NCBI GenBank assembly: GCA_023392135.1
Contig: JAEVZQ010000150.1
Location: 1 to 7,564, forward strand
Length of the DNA stretch: 7,564 bases
Direction of reading: 5' to 3'
Origin: Pseudomonadota bacterium
Lineage (GTDB): Bacteria > Pseudomonadota > Alphaproteobacteria > Rhizobiales > Hyphomicrobiaceae
The translations under genes were made by a program, and so were the position numbers. Positions 1-6,348 of this stretch are shown here, in pieces. How positions within the stretch are numbered: the stretch's first letter is position 1; every line of letters starts with the position of its first letter. The notes beneath the pieces are model-generated. The model searched no databases and was not told the DNA's origin. It was given only the letters and a program-made list of their open reading frames with translations.

Positions 1-1337
1 GCGAGGCGGAGGGAGTGGGGCTTTATCAGGGAACGGAGCGGCTGAGCTGGTGGATTGACGAGGGCCAGCACCAGGAAAAGGCGAAGAGTGGCGCCAAGGC
101 GCTGATACGCGAAGGTGACGACCTCGCCGGGTTTAAAGCGACCTTCAAGGCGAGCCGTGGCTCCACCGCGGCTCCGGCCCGCTCCGGCGGCGGTCCCCTA
201 TTCATTGGTTGCGACTTCGGCAGCACGACAGCCAAAGCCGTGGTGATGAGCTCCGAGAAGGAGATCCTCGCCAGCGTCTATGTGCAGTCCAAGGGAAATC
301 CGATCGAGGATGCGAAGGCGCTGTTTCGAGACGTTCGCGAAAAGGCGCATGGGCCCGTAGCAGGGCTCTCGCTGACGGGATACGGCAAGGATCTGCTGAA
401 GGATATTCTCGGCGCAGACATCGGCGTTGTCGAAACGGTGGCGCATGCCACGTCTGCCCTTCACGTCTTCCCCGATACGGATGTGATCTGCGATGTCGGA
501 GGCACCGACGTGAAGATCATGATCCTGCGGCAGGGCACGGTTTCCGATTTCCGCCTGAACTCGCAATGCTCCTCCGGCAACGGTTCGTTCCTGCAGGGGG
601 TTGCGGAACGCTACGGCATCGCGCTCGAGGAGTACGCGGACAAGGCATTCCAGGCGAAAGCCATGCCGGGGCTCGCCATGGGTTGCGGGGTCTTCCTGCA
701 GTCGGACATCGTCAATCAGCAGCGCAAGGGCTGGTCGGCCGAAGAGATCATGGCATCGCTCGCGGCCGTGCTCCCCCTGAATGTCTGGATCTATGCCGGG
801 CAGCTACAGAACCTGCGGGCAGTCGGTCGGAAGTTCGTCCTTCAGGGCGGCACGCATCGGAACATGGCCGTGGTGAAGGCGCAGATCGATTTCATCGAAT
901 CGAAAGTGCCGGATGCCGAAATCCTGATTCATCCCTACTCGGGCGAGGCCGGCGCCATTGGCGCAGCGCTCTGCGCGATGGACGCTCACGTGGAGGGGCG
1001 GCCGAGCAGCTTCCGCGGCTTCGACCTGATCGAGTCGCTCGAATACCGCAGCACCACCAGCGAGGACACGATCTGCCGCTGGTGCCCGGTGAACTGCAAG
1101 CGCGCCTTCATCGACGTGAAGCTCGAAGGCGCAAAGGGGCGGCCGTGGAGCAAGGTGCCCGTCGAGCCCGGCTGGGAGCGCGTCATCAGCGGCAACTCAT
1201 GCCCGAAAGGCTTGATGGAGGACGCCAACGAGATGCGGGCGGTGAAGGCCCAGATGGAGAAGCAACGCCGTGAACTTCCCAATATTGGCGAAATGGTTCG
1301 CGAACAGGCCTTCCGGCGGGCATGGGCCGAGACCTGA
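1..1337 (+). CDS. BadF/BadG/HgdC-type 2-hydroxyacyl-CoA dehydratase activase, ATPase part (5' partial)
   Basis: This is an ASKHA-fold ATPase of the BcrAD_BadFG family. Characterised members couple ATP hydrolysis to low-potential electron transfer from a [4Fe-4S] cluster to a dehydratase or reductase. The frame is open to the left edge (first full codon at base 3), so the gene is probably 5' truncated. The GTG at 15 is a doubtful start because the purine-rich GGAGG before it is only 2 bases away. Counting from that GTG, phosphate-1 is FIGCDFGSTTAK (63-74), then TGYGKD (121-126), phosphate-2 CDVGGTDVK (159-167), the likely cluster cysteines C185 (in NSQCSSGNG) and C224 (in MGCGVF), the adenosine motif VLQGGTHRN (275-283) and SGEAGAIGAAL (309-319). 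A cysteine tail follows: C354, C357, C361 and C396. The first 60 residues match nothing I recognise and may be the end of a preceding domain. The frame stops at TGA 1335-1337, just where homologous proteins would run on into the next frame. The family call is firm; the natural substrate is unknown. Confidence 0.85.
   Translation, partial: EAEGVGLYQGTERLSWWIDEGQHQEKAKSGAKALIREGDDLAGFKATFKASRGSTAAPARSGGGPLFIGCDFGSTTAKAVVMSSEKEILASVYVQSKGNPIEDAKALFRDVREKAHGPVAGLSLTGYGKDLLKDILGADIGVVETVAHATSALHVFPDTDVICDVGGTDVKIMILRQGTVSDFRLNSQCSSGNGSFLQGVAERYGIALEEYADKAFQAKAMPGLAMGCGVFLQSDIVNQQRKGWSAEEIMASLAAVLPLNVWIYAGQLQNLRAVGRKFVLQGGTHRNMAVVKAQIDFIESKVPDAEILIHPYSGEAGAIGAALCAMDAHVEGRPSSFRGFDLIESLEYRSTTSEDTICRWCPVNCKRAFIDVKLEGAKGRPWSKVPVEPGWERVISGNSCPKGLMEDANEMRAVKAQMEKQRRELPNIGEMVREQAFRRAWAET
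1256..1272 (+). promoter_or_regulatory. Shine-Dalgarno-like GGAGAAG before the overlapping GTG at 1270
   Basis: GGAGAAG at 1256-1262 lies 7 bases before GTG 1270, inside the end of the ATPase reading frame. It is the only good ribosome site for the second activase frame and would allow re-initiation if the two parts are made separately. It may equally be chance, because the sequence also encodes residues of the upstream frame. Confidence 0.35.
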
Positions 1338-2475
1338 GCGGGCGGAACGAGCAAAGCTCAGGATCGGAATCCCCAAGGTCCTGAACATCTGGACCACGCA
1401 TCAGTTCTGGTTGGGTTTTTTCGCCAGCCTGGGCATTACCCGTGTTGTGTTCTCCTCGGACACATCGGAAGAGCAGGGGCGCGAGTTCGGCAGCGGCCGC
1501 GGCACGGTAGACTGCTGCTATCCGGTGAAGTGCATCTCGGGCCATTATGGCGAGCTCGTCTTCGGCCAGAAGCGCAAGATCAATATCCTCTTCTCGCCGA
1601 TGATCTATTCCATGCCCTCGTTCCTCAACGGGCATGTCGCCGACTCGCTCGCCTGCCCGCGCGTGATGGCGGCGCCGGAGAACATCAAGGCCGGCTTTCT
1701 CAAGGAAAAGGACGTCTTTGCCGAGCAGGGCATTCGTTATGTTGCGCCCCTCGTCTCGCTCGCCGACCCGATGCAGGTGCCACGACAGCTCTTCAAAGCC
1801 TTCGACGGTTTGTTGCCAGCGCTCACCTTCGAGGAGGTGCGCGATGCCGTAGATCAGGGCTATCGCACATTGGCCGCCTTCGACCGCGAGATGCGGGCGC
1901 GGAGTCGCAAGATCCTGGAATGGTGTGTGCGCGAGCAGCGCCCTTGCGTGATGGTGCTGGCGCGCCCCTATCATATGGACGCCGGCATCGGCCACGAGAT
2001 CGAGGCGGACTTGCAGGCCTACGGCTATCCGATCCTCTGGATGCAATACTTTCCGATTGACCCGGATCTGCTCGACTGGATGTTCGGGGCTGAAATCCGC
2101 GACGGCTATATCAAGTCGGTGTTCGACATCTCGGACGTCTGGCCCTCCTCCTACAGTGCCAACACGAACGAGATCCTGTGGGGCGCGAAGGCGGCGGCGC
2201 GCCTGCCGTGGATCACCTGCGCCATCCGGCTGACGAGCTACGAATGCGGCATGGACCAGCCGACGTTCACACCCGTGCAGCAGATTGTGGAGCGGTCGGG
2301 TACGCTCTTCTTCTCATTTCAGGAACTCGATTCGACCAAGCCAGCCGGTTCGGTGAAGATCCGGGTCGAAACGATTGCCCACTATCTGGAACGCAATTCG
2401 CCCGCCATCATCGAACGAAAATCCGCAGCCGTGCCGGATGGATGCCCGCTCATGCCGAATGCAGCGTCAGTGTAG
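1270..2475 (+). CDS. DUF2229-type acyl-CoA dehydratase activase-related protein (C-terminal part of the large activase)
   Basis: This is the DUF2229-type domain that follows the BadF ATPase in large activase proteins. Recognisable family sequence starts around residue 24, where RAERAKLRIGIPKVLN leads into WTTHQFW (41-47). It continues through SSDTSEEQ (62-69), the cysteine patch DCCYPVKC (81-88), GHYGEL (91-96), FSPMIYS (108-114), LACPRVMA (118-125), LARPYHMD (220-227), GHEIEADLQAYGYP (231-244), YECGMD (314-319) and a GSVKIRVETIAHYLE ending. Conserved cysteines are C82, C83, C88, C119, C307 and C316, plausibly for Fe-S or thiol chemistry. The first ~20 residues (MNFPILAKWF and on) do not look native, which suggests the true reading enters from the upstream frame. 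GTG 1270 does have a good GGAGAAG 7 bases upstream, so independent initiation inside the upstream gene is possible. The overlap is 68 bases and the frame is +1 relative to the ATPase part. There are no membrane segments. The domain call is solid; whether this is a separate protein is uncertain. Confidence 0.8.
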   Translation: MNFPILAKWFANRPSGGHGPRPERAERAKLRIGIPKVLNIWTTHQFWLGFFASLGITRVVFSSDTSEEQGREFGSGRGTVDCCYPVKCISGHYGELVFGQKRKINILFSPMIYSMPSFLNGHVADSLACPRVMAAPENIKAGFLKEKDVFAEQGIRYVAPLVSLADPMQVPRQLFKAFDGLLPALTFEEVRDAVDQGYRTLAAFDREMRARSRKILEWCVREQRPCVMVLARPYHMDAGIGHEIEADLQAYGYPILWMQYFPIDPDLLDWMFGAEIRDGYIKSVFDISDVWPSSYSANTNEILWGAKAAARLPWITCAIRLTSYECGMDQPTFTPVQQIVERSGTLFFSFQELDSTKPAGSVKIRVETIAHYLERNSPAIIERKSAAVPDGCPLMPNAASV

Positions 2476-2648
2476 ACGTGAAGCCAGCATGCGATGTCCT
2501 GGGCTGCCACTGACAGATAACCTGCCTGCCCTATAGCGGGCGCCTTGTGACCACCTGTTTTTTCGTTTAGACGGCTGCAGCAGCCTTGACCAGCGGTTGC
2601 GCCCCGTGGAACCGATTCGCGCGAGGCGCTTCTGCGAAAGTGATGTGA
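2476..2648. other. Intergenic gap between activase and lpxD
   Basis: These 173 bases hold no convincing gene. A 6-bp stem with one G-T pair lies at 2524-2541 (GCCTGC / GCGGGC, six-base loop). A run of six T follows only at 2558-2563, 16 bases beyond the stem, so it is not a normal intrinsic terminator. A short GGCTG-CAG-CAGCC hairpin sits at 2573-2585. TTGACC at 2586-2591 resembles a -35 box but has no good -10 at 16-18 bases. Since lpxD starts a compact operon, its promoter is likely here, but I cannot place it. Confidence 0.5.
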
Positions 2649-3710
2649 ATGGAACACCCAGGATTTTTCGAGCGCGCCGGCTCGTTCCCATTGGCCGAGG
2701 TGGCCCGTGCCGCCGGGGCCGAATTGGCGCCCGGCGTCGACGGCGATCGCCTGATCAGCGACGTGCGGAGCCTTGCCGACGCGGGCAGCGGCCACGTCTC
2801 GTTCCTCGATAACCGCAAGTATCTTCCCCAGCTTTCGACCACGCGGGCCGGCGCGTGCCTGGTGGCGCCCGCCTTTGCTGCGCGGGTGCCCGAGGGGACG
2901 GCCGCGTTGCTGACCAGGGCACCTTATCGCGGCTTTGCACTGGCCTTGCAGCTCTTCTATCCGGATGCGCTTCGCCCGAAGGTGGCGCGTCCAGGCGGCA
3001 CCACGCTCGTCGATCCCAGCGCCCAGTTCGAAGATGGCGTTACCGTCGAGCCGGGTGCCATCATCGGGCCGGAGGCGATGATTGGCCGCGGCACGGTGGT
3101 CGCCGCGGGTGCCGTCATCGGCTACCGGTGCGCGATCGGTCGCGACTGTTTCATCGGCCCCAATGCGAGTGTGACGCACGCGCTGGTGGGCAACCGCGTC
3201 ATCCTGCACGCGGGCGTACGCCTCGGCCAGGATGGCTTCGGCTTCGCCATGGGGCCGCAAGGTCATCTCAAGGTGCCACAGATCGGGCGTGTCATCATCC
3301 AGGATGATGTGGAGATCGGCGCGAATACCGCCATAGATCGGGGTGCGCTCAACGACACGATCATCGGCGAGGGCACGAAAATTGATAATCTCGTGCAGAT
3401 TGGGCACAACGTCGTTATCGGGCGGCACTGCGTCATCGTAGGCCAATGCGGGATCTCGGGTTCGACGGAGCTCGACGATTTCGTGGTGATGGGCGGCCAG
3501 TCCGGGACGGTGGGGCACATCAAAATCGGCATGGGTGCGCAGGTGGCTGGCGCCTCGCATCCGAAGGAGGACGTGCCAGCGGGTGCGCGCGTCGGCGGCA
3601 CGCCCGCGCGTTCCCTCAAGGACTGGGCGCGCGAGCTCGCGGTCTTGAGCCGGCTCGGCAAGCAGGGATATGTCACGCCCGGGACAGACGCGGATGAGGG
3701 CGGAAGTTAG
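2649..3710 (+). CDS. lpxD: UDP-3-O-acylglucosamine N-acyltransferase LpxD
   Basis: LpxD transfers a (R)-3-hydroxyacyl chain from ACP to the 2-amino group of UDP-3-O-acyl-glucosamine, the third step of lipid A synthesis, in the cytoplasm. At 353 residues it is normal length. Residues 1 to ~110 form the uridine-binding domain, with the family signature around [11 protein letters not shown] (36-46) and VSFLDNRKY (50-58). Residues ~115-330 form the left-handed beta-helix of hexapeptide repeats. This part carries GQDGFGFA (193-200), ANTAIDRGA (225-233) and QIGHNVVIG (250-258), whose H253 matches catalytic H239 of E. coli Lpx[12 protein letters not shown] (316-326) starts the C-terminal helix. ATG 2649 is secure because an in-frame TGA lies directly before it; the ribosome site is weak (GAAAG at 2636-2640). 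It is the first gene of the lipid A cluster here, and no bamA precedes it. fabZ follows after 52 bases. Confidence 0.97.
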   Translation: MEHPGFFERAGSFPLAEVARAAGAELAPGVDGDRLISDVRSLADAGSGHVSFLDNRKYLPQLSTTRAGACLVAPAFAARVPEGTAALLTRAPYRGFALALQLFYPDALRPKVARPGGTTLVDPSAQFEDGVTVEPGAIIGPEAMIGRGTVVAAGAVIGYRCAIGRDCFIGPNASVTHALVGNRVILHAGVRLGQDGFGFAMGPQGHLKVPQIGRVIIQDDVEIGANTAIDRGALNDTIIGEGTKIDNLVQIGHNVVIGRHCVIVGQCGISGSTELDDFVVMGGQSGTVGHIKIGMGAQVAGASHPKEDVPAGARVGGTPARSLKDWARELAVLSRLGKQGYVTPGTDADEGGS

Positions 3711-3762
3711 GGATGGGAAGGGTAATTCTTTTGAGGCGAGTGGGGGGACGGAGTGCAGGACA

Positions 3763-4263
3763 ATGAATGACGCGACAGCAAAGGAGCAGCTCGGCACGGC
3801 TGACATTGCGCGCCTGCTCAAGCTGCTGCCGCACCGCTATCCGTTCCTTCTGGTCGATCGCATCTTCGACATGGATCGCGACGAGTCCGCCGTCGGGCTC
3901 AAGAACGTGACCATCAACGAGCCTTTCTTCCAGGGCCACTTTCCGAGCTTTCCCGTCATGCCTGGCGTTCTCATCATAGAGGGCATCGCGCAGACGGCGG
4001 GCGCGCTGTGCGTCCACAGTCTCGGCGAGAGCTACCGGCCGCAGCTCGTCTACTTCATGGGGATCGACAAGGCCAAATTCCGCAAGCCCGTCGTACCAGG
4101 GGACCAGCTTTTCTTCCACGTGCGCAAGATCCGCAGCCGTGGCCGCGCCTGGCGGTTCTATGGCGAGGCGAAAGTCGACGGGCAGGTGGCGGCAGAGGCG
4201 GAGATCAGCGCCATGATCGTGGATACGCCCGAGACCGAGGCGATTGCGAGCCAGAATGGCTGA
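3763..4263 (+). CDS. fabZ: 3-hydroxyacyl-[acyl-carrier-protein] dehydratase FabZ
   Basis: FabZ is a hot-dog-fold enzyme that dehydrates (R)-3-hydroxyacyl-ACP to trans-2-enoyl-ACP in fatty acid elongation. It draws on the same 3-hydroxyacyl-ACP pool used by LpxA and LpxD. The 166-residue product has [14 protein letters not shown] (21-34) and the catalytic pair H59 (in QGHFP) and E73 (in IIEGIAQ). Their 14-residue spacing equals that of H54/E68 in E. coli Fab[19 protein letters not shown] (97-114) is also typical. The frame is open upstream to an ATG at 3670 inside lpxD, but the extra 31 residues are unlike the family. ATG 3763 gives normal length and has GGAG at 3750-3753, 9 bases before it. 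The stop overlaps lpxA by 8 bases, suggesting translational coupling. The long hot-dog motifs and the context exclude FabA. Confidence 0.96.
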   Translation: MNDATAKEQLGTADIARLLKLLPHRYPFLLVDRIFDMDRDESAVGLKNVTINEPFFQGHFPSFPVMPGVLIIEGIAQTAGALCVHSLGESYRPQLVYFMGIDKAKFRKPVVPGDQLFFHVRKIRSRGRAWRFYGEAKVDGQVAAEAEISAMIVDTPETEAIASQNG

Positions 4264-5059
4264 CGCGCAGATCCATCCCACCGCCATCGTCGAATCCGGC
4301 GCCACGCTGGGTGCCGGCGTGAAGATCGGGCCCTATTGCATGGTCGGCCCCCAGGTCACGTTGGGTGACGGTTGCGAGCTCGTCAGCCATGCGGTCGTCG
4401 CCGGGCGGACGACGATCGGTCCGCGCACCCGCATCTTTCCCTTCGCGTCCATCGGCCATCAGCCGCAAGACCTGAAGTACAGGGGCGAGCCCTCGACGCT
4501 GACGGTCGGTGCCGACTGTCTCATCCGCGAAGGCGTGACGATGAACCCGGGCACCGAAGGCGGCGGGCTCGAGACCGTCGTGGGCGACACGTGCGCATTT
4601 CTCGCCAACTCTCATGTCGGGCACGACTGCCGCGTCGGCAGCAGCGTGATCTTCTCGAACAACGTCATGCTGGCGGGCCACTGTACCATTGGCGACTACG
4701 CTATCCTCGGCGGCGGTGCGGCGGTGATCCAGTTCGCGCGGGTCGGCGCCCATTCGTTCCTGGGCGGCATGTCGGGGCTTGAGAACGACCTCATCCCTTA
4801 CGGTATGGCGCTCGGCAACCGGGCCTTCCTCTCGGGTCTCAACATTGTCGGGCTGCAGCGGCGCGGCTTCTCCCGGGAAACCATCCACGACCTGCGGCGC
4901 GCCTACCGGCTCCTGTTTGCGGCCGAGGGCACGCTGAAGGAGCGCGTGGACGATGTCGCCGCCGAGTTCGCGGATCACGTGCTCGTTCAGGAAATCGTGG
5001 CGTTCATCCGGGCCGGCGGCAAGCGGTCCTTGTGCACGCCGCGCGATTCCGAGGGCTGA
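4256..5059 (+). CDS. lpxA: acyl-ACP--UDP-N-acetylglucosamine O-acyltransferase LpxA
   Basis: LpxA makes UDP-3-O-((R)-3-hydroxyacyl)-GlcNAc, the first step of lipid A synthesis, in the cytoplasm as a trimer. At 267 residues it is normal length. Residues 1 to ~185 form a left-handed beta-helix with hexapeptide repeats ([15 protein letters not shown] and on); the rest is the helical C-terminal domain. H123 (in GHDCRVG) aligns with the catalytic base H125 of E. coli LpxA, H120 with H122, and H142 with H144. G171 (in FLGGMSG) aligns with the chain-length ruler G173, suggesting a long chain near C14. The residue aligned with E. coli H160 is I158 (in AAVIQF), an unusual change. [16 protein letters not shown] and PYGMALGN support the family. 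ATG 4256 lies inside the end of fabZ and starts the typical [10 protein letters not shown]. The stop TGA overlaps the lpxI ATG (TGATG). Confidence 0.96.
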   Translation: MADAQIHPTAIVESGATLGAGVKIGPYCMVGPQVTLGDGCELVSHAVVAGRTTIGPRTRIFPFASIGHQPQDLKYRGEPSTLTVGADCLIREGVTMNPGTEGGGLETVVGDTCAFLANSHVGHDCRVGSSVIFSNNVMLAGHCTIGDYAILGGGAAVIQFARVGAHSFLGGMSGLENDLIPYGMALGNRAFLSGLNIVGLQRRGFSRETIHDLRRAYRLLFAAEGTLKERVDDVAAEFADHVLVQEIVAFIRAGGKRSLCTPRDSEG

Positions 5060-6348
5060 TGGTGGGCGCGGGCGACGGTCCGCTCGGCATTCTGGCCGGC
5101 GATGGCGCGCTTCCGCTGGAAGTCGCCAACGAGGTATCCCGAAACGGCCGACCCGTGCACGTCGTCGCTATCGCCGGCGAGGCCGAAGCTGCCATCGAGA
5201 GGCATCCACATACCTGGATCGGGCTAGGCCAAATCGGCGGTATGCTACGCGCTTTTCGTCGTGCGGGCTGCCGTGAGATCGTCATCCTCGGCGGGGTCCG
5301 GCGTCCTGATCTGAAGAGGCTGCGCGCCGATTGGGGCTTCTTCATCAACCTGCCGCTGATTTTGAGCCTCATGGCCGGCGGTGACGACAGCGTGCTGCGC
5401 AGGATCGTCTCGTTCTTCGAGCGGCGCGGGTTCCGGGTCGTCGGAGCACATGAGGTGGCTCCGGCGCTCCTGGCAAACGTGGGTAGGATCGGTGGCCGGG
5501 AGCCGGGCGATCACCTCTGCCACGATATCGCCCTGGGCTTTGCACTTATCGAAGCGCTGGGGCCGCTCGACGTGGGGCAGGGGGTCGTTATTGCGAACGG
5601 CCGGCCCGTTGCGATCGAGGCGGCGGAAGGCACTGACCGGATGCTGAGCAGGCTCGGGAAGCTGCGGGCCGGAGGCCTTGCCGGTTCCGGCGGGGTATTG
5701 GTCAAGGCGCCCAAACCGGGCCAGGAGTTGCGGATCGATCTGCCCGCCGTGGGCCCGACGACAGTCGAATTGGCATCTGCAGCCGGCTTGGCAGGCATCG
5801 CCGTTGCGGCCGGGCAGGTGTTGGTGGCCGAGCGTGACCGGGTTGCTCAACGGCTGATGGAAACGGGGTTGTTTCTGGTGGGGCGCAGAACGGAAGCTCG
5901 TAATGGCGCGTCACTTCGCCCACAGGCGTTGCCCGAATCGAGCTGGGGCCGGCTCCGCTGGATCAGTGGAAAGGTGAGGTCGCGCGATATTCGAGATGCG
6001 GAGCGCGCAGTCCAGGCGATTTCAACGGTGCGCCCATTCGGAGCAGGGGCAGCTGCGGTCGCCGCCCGCGAGCACGTGCTGGCGCTGGAAGCTGGCGAGG
6101 GGGCTGAGGCCATGCTGGAGCGCGTTACAGGTCTGCGGCAATGGGGCGACCGGCTTTCGACGCGCCGCGGGTTCGTCGCTTTGCAGCCAACGGATGCTGA
6201 TCCCATGAGGCTTGCCCAGCTCACCGATACGGCTGGTCTTGCCGGTCTGGTCATGGCGGGCGAATGGGCCAATCGGGCTCATGTGGAGTTGGTGGCAGCG
6301 GCATCAAGGCGCCGCCTTTTCGTTCTGGCCTGCGAGGACGGCAGATGA
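5059..6348 (+). CDS. lpxI: UDP-2,3-diacylglucosamine hydrolase LpxI with an extra C-terminal domain
   Basis: LpxI hydrolyses UDP-2,3-diacylglucosamine to lipid X and UMP and replaces LpxH in alphaproteobacteria. The N-terminal domain starts PLGILAGDGALPLEVANE (8-25) and includes WIGLGQIGGMLRAF (53-66) and ILGGVRRPDLK (76-86). The catalytic C-terminal domain (~150-285) has GQGVVI (183-188 region), EAAEGTDRML, KAPKPGQ and RIDLPAVGPTT; D227 in DLP matches the position of Caulobacter D225. A normal LpxI would end near residue 285 (LFLVG). This protein runs to 429 residues, and the extra part resembles a worn second copy of the catalytic domain (see the repeat entry). I chose ATG 5059, which overlaps the lpxA stop; GTG 5062 is possible, and GTG 5032 would add nine residues unlike the family. 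GAGG at 5051-5054 is slightly close. The stop overlaps lpxB (ATGA). The function is firm; the role of the extension is unknown. Confidence 0.93.
   Translation: MVGAGDGPLGILAGDGALPLEVANEVSRNGRPVHVVAIAGEAEAAIERHPHTWIGLGQIGGMLRAFRRAGCREIVILGGVRRPDLKRLRADWGFFINLPLILSLMAGGDDSVLRRIVSFFERRGFRVVGAHEVAPALLANVGRIGGREPGDHLCHDIALGFALIEALGPLDVGQGVVIANGRPVAIEAAEGTDRMLSRLGKLRAGGLAGSGGVLVKAPKPGQELRIDLPAVGPTTVELASAAGLAGIAVAAGQVLVAERDRVAQRLMETGLFLVGRRTEARNGASLRPQALPESSWGRLRWISGKVRSRDIRDAERAVQAISTVRPFGAGAAAVAAREHVLALEAGEGAEAMLERVTGLRQWGDRLSTRRGFVALQPTDADPMRLAQLTDTAGLAGLVMAGEWANRAHVELVAAASRRRLFVLACEDGR
5980..6345 (+). repeat. Degenerate second LpxI C-terminal domain within lpxI (protein-level repeat)
   Basis: Residues ~308-429 of LpxI resemble its own catalytic C-terminal domain (~155-285). 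AIEAAEGTDRMLSRLGKLR (185-203) pairs with ALEAGEGAEAMLERVTGLR (342-360), with 10 of 19 identical by eye. AAGLAGIAVAAG (241-252) pairs with TAGLAGLVMAG (391-401). The spacing between the two blocks is about 7 residues shorter in the second copy, and the DLPAVGPTT segment with the catalytic Asp is missing. A linker (286-307) joins the copies. It probably cannot catalyse and may be structural or regulatory. This is my visual alignment, not a computed one. Confidence 0.7.

Noticed and set aside
15..17. GTG as the true start of the activase
   Set aside because: The frame stays open to the window edge, the ribosome-like site is only 2 bases away, and large family members have sequence further upstream, so a 5' truncated gene is more likely.
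209..1273. 354-codon plus-strand frame overlapping the ATPase gene
   Set aside because: The Arg/Gly/His-rich translation is typical of an off-frame reading, and the overlapping frame holds all the ASKHA motifs.
1186..2046. 286-codon open frame on the minus strand across the activase
   Set aside because: It is a shadow of the conserved DUF2229 coding sequence, with no recognisable family pattern or ribosome site of note.
2524..2563. Hairpin followed by T-run as a rho-independent terminator of the activase
   Set aside because: The 6-bp stem includes a G-T pair, and the six-T run begins 16 bases after the stem rather than directly after it.
2586..2615. TTGACC as the -35 box of an lpxD promoter
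   Set aside because: No acceptable -10 element lies at 16-18 bases; GGAACC, GAACCG and AACCGA do not resemble one.
2382..3821. 479-codon open frame on the minus strand across lpxD
   Set aside because: It lies opposite a clear lpxD with full family motifs. Long antisense frames are expected in GC-rich DNA, and the translation shows no domain I recognise and is rich in His, Asp and Arg as shadows usually are.
5032..5058. Upstream GTG as the start of lpxI
   Set aside because: The nine extra residues are not family-like, and ATG 5059 overlapping the lpxA stop matches the tight spacing of the operon.
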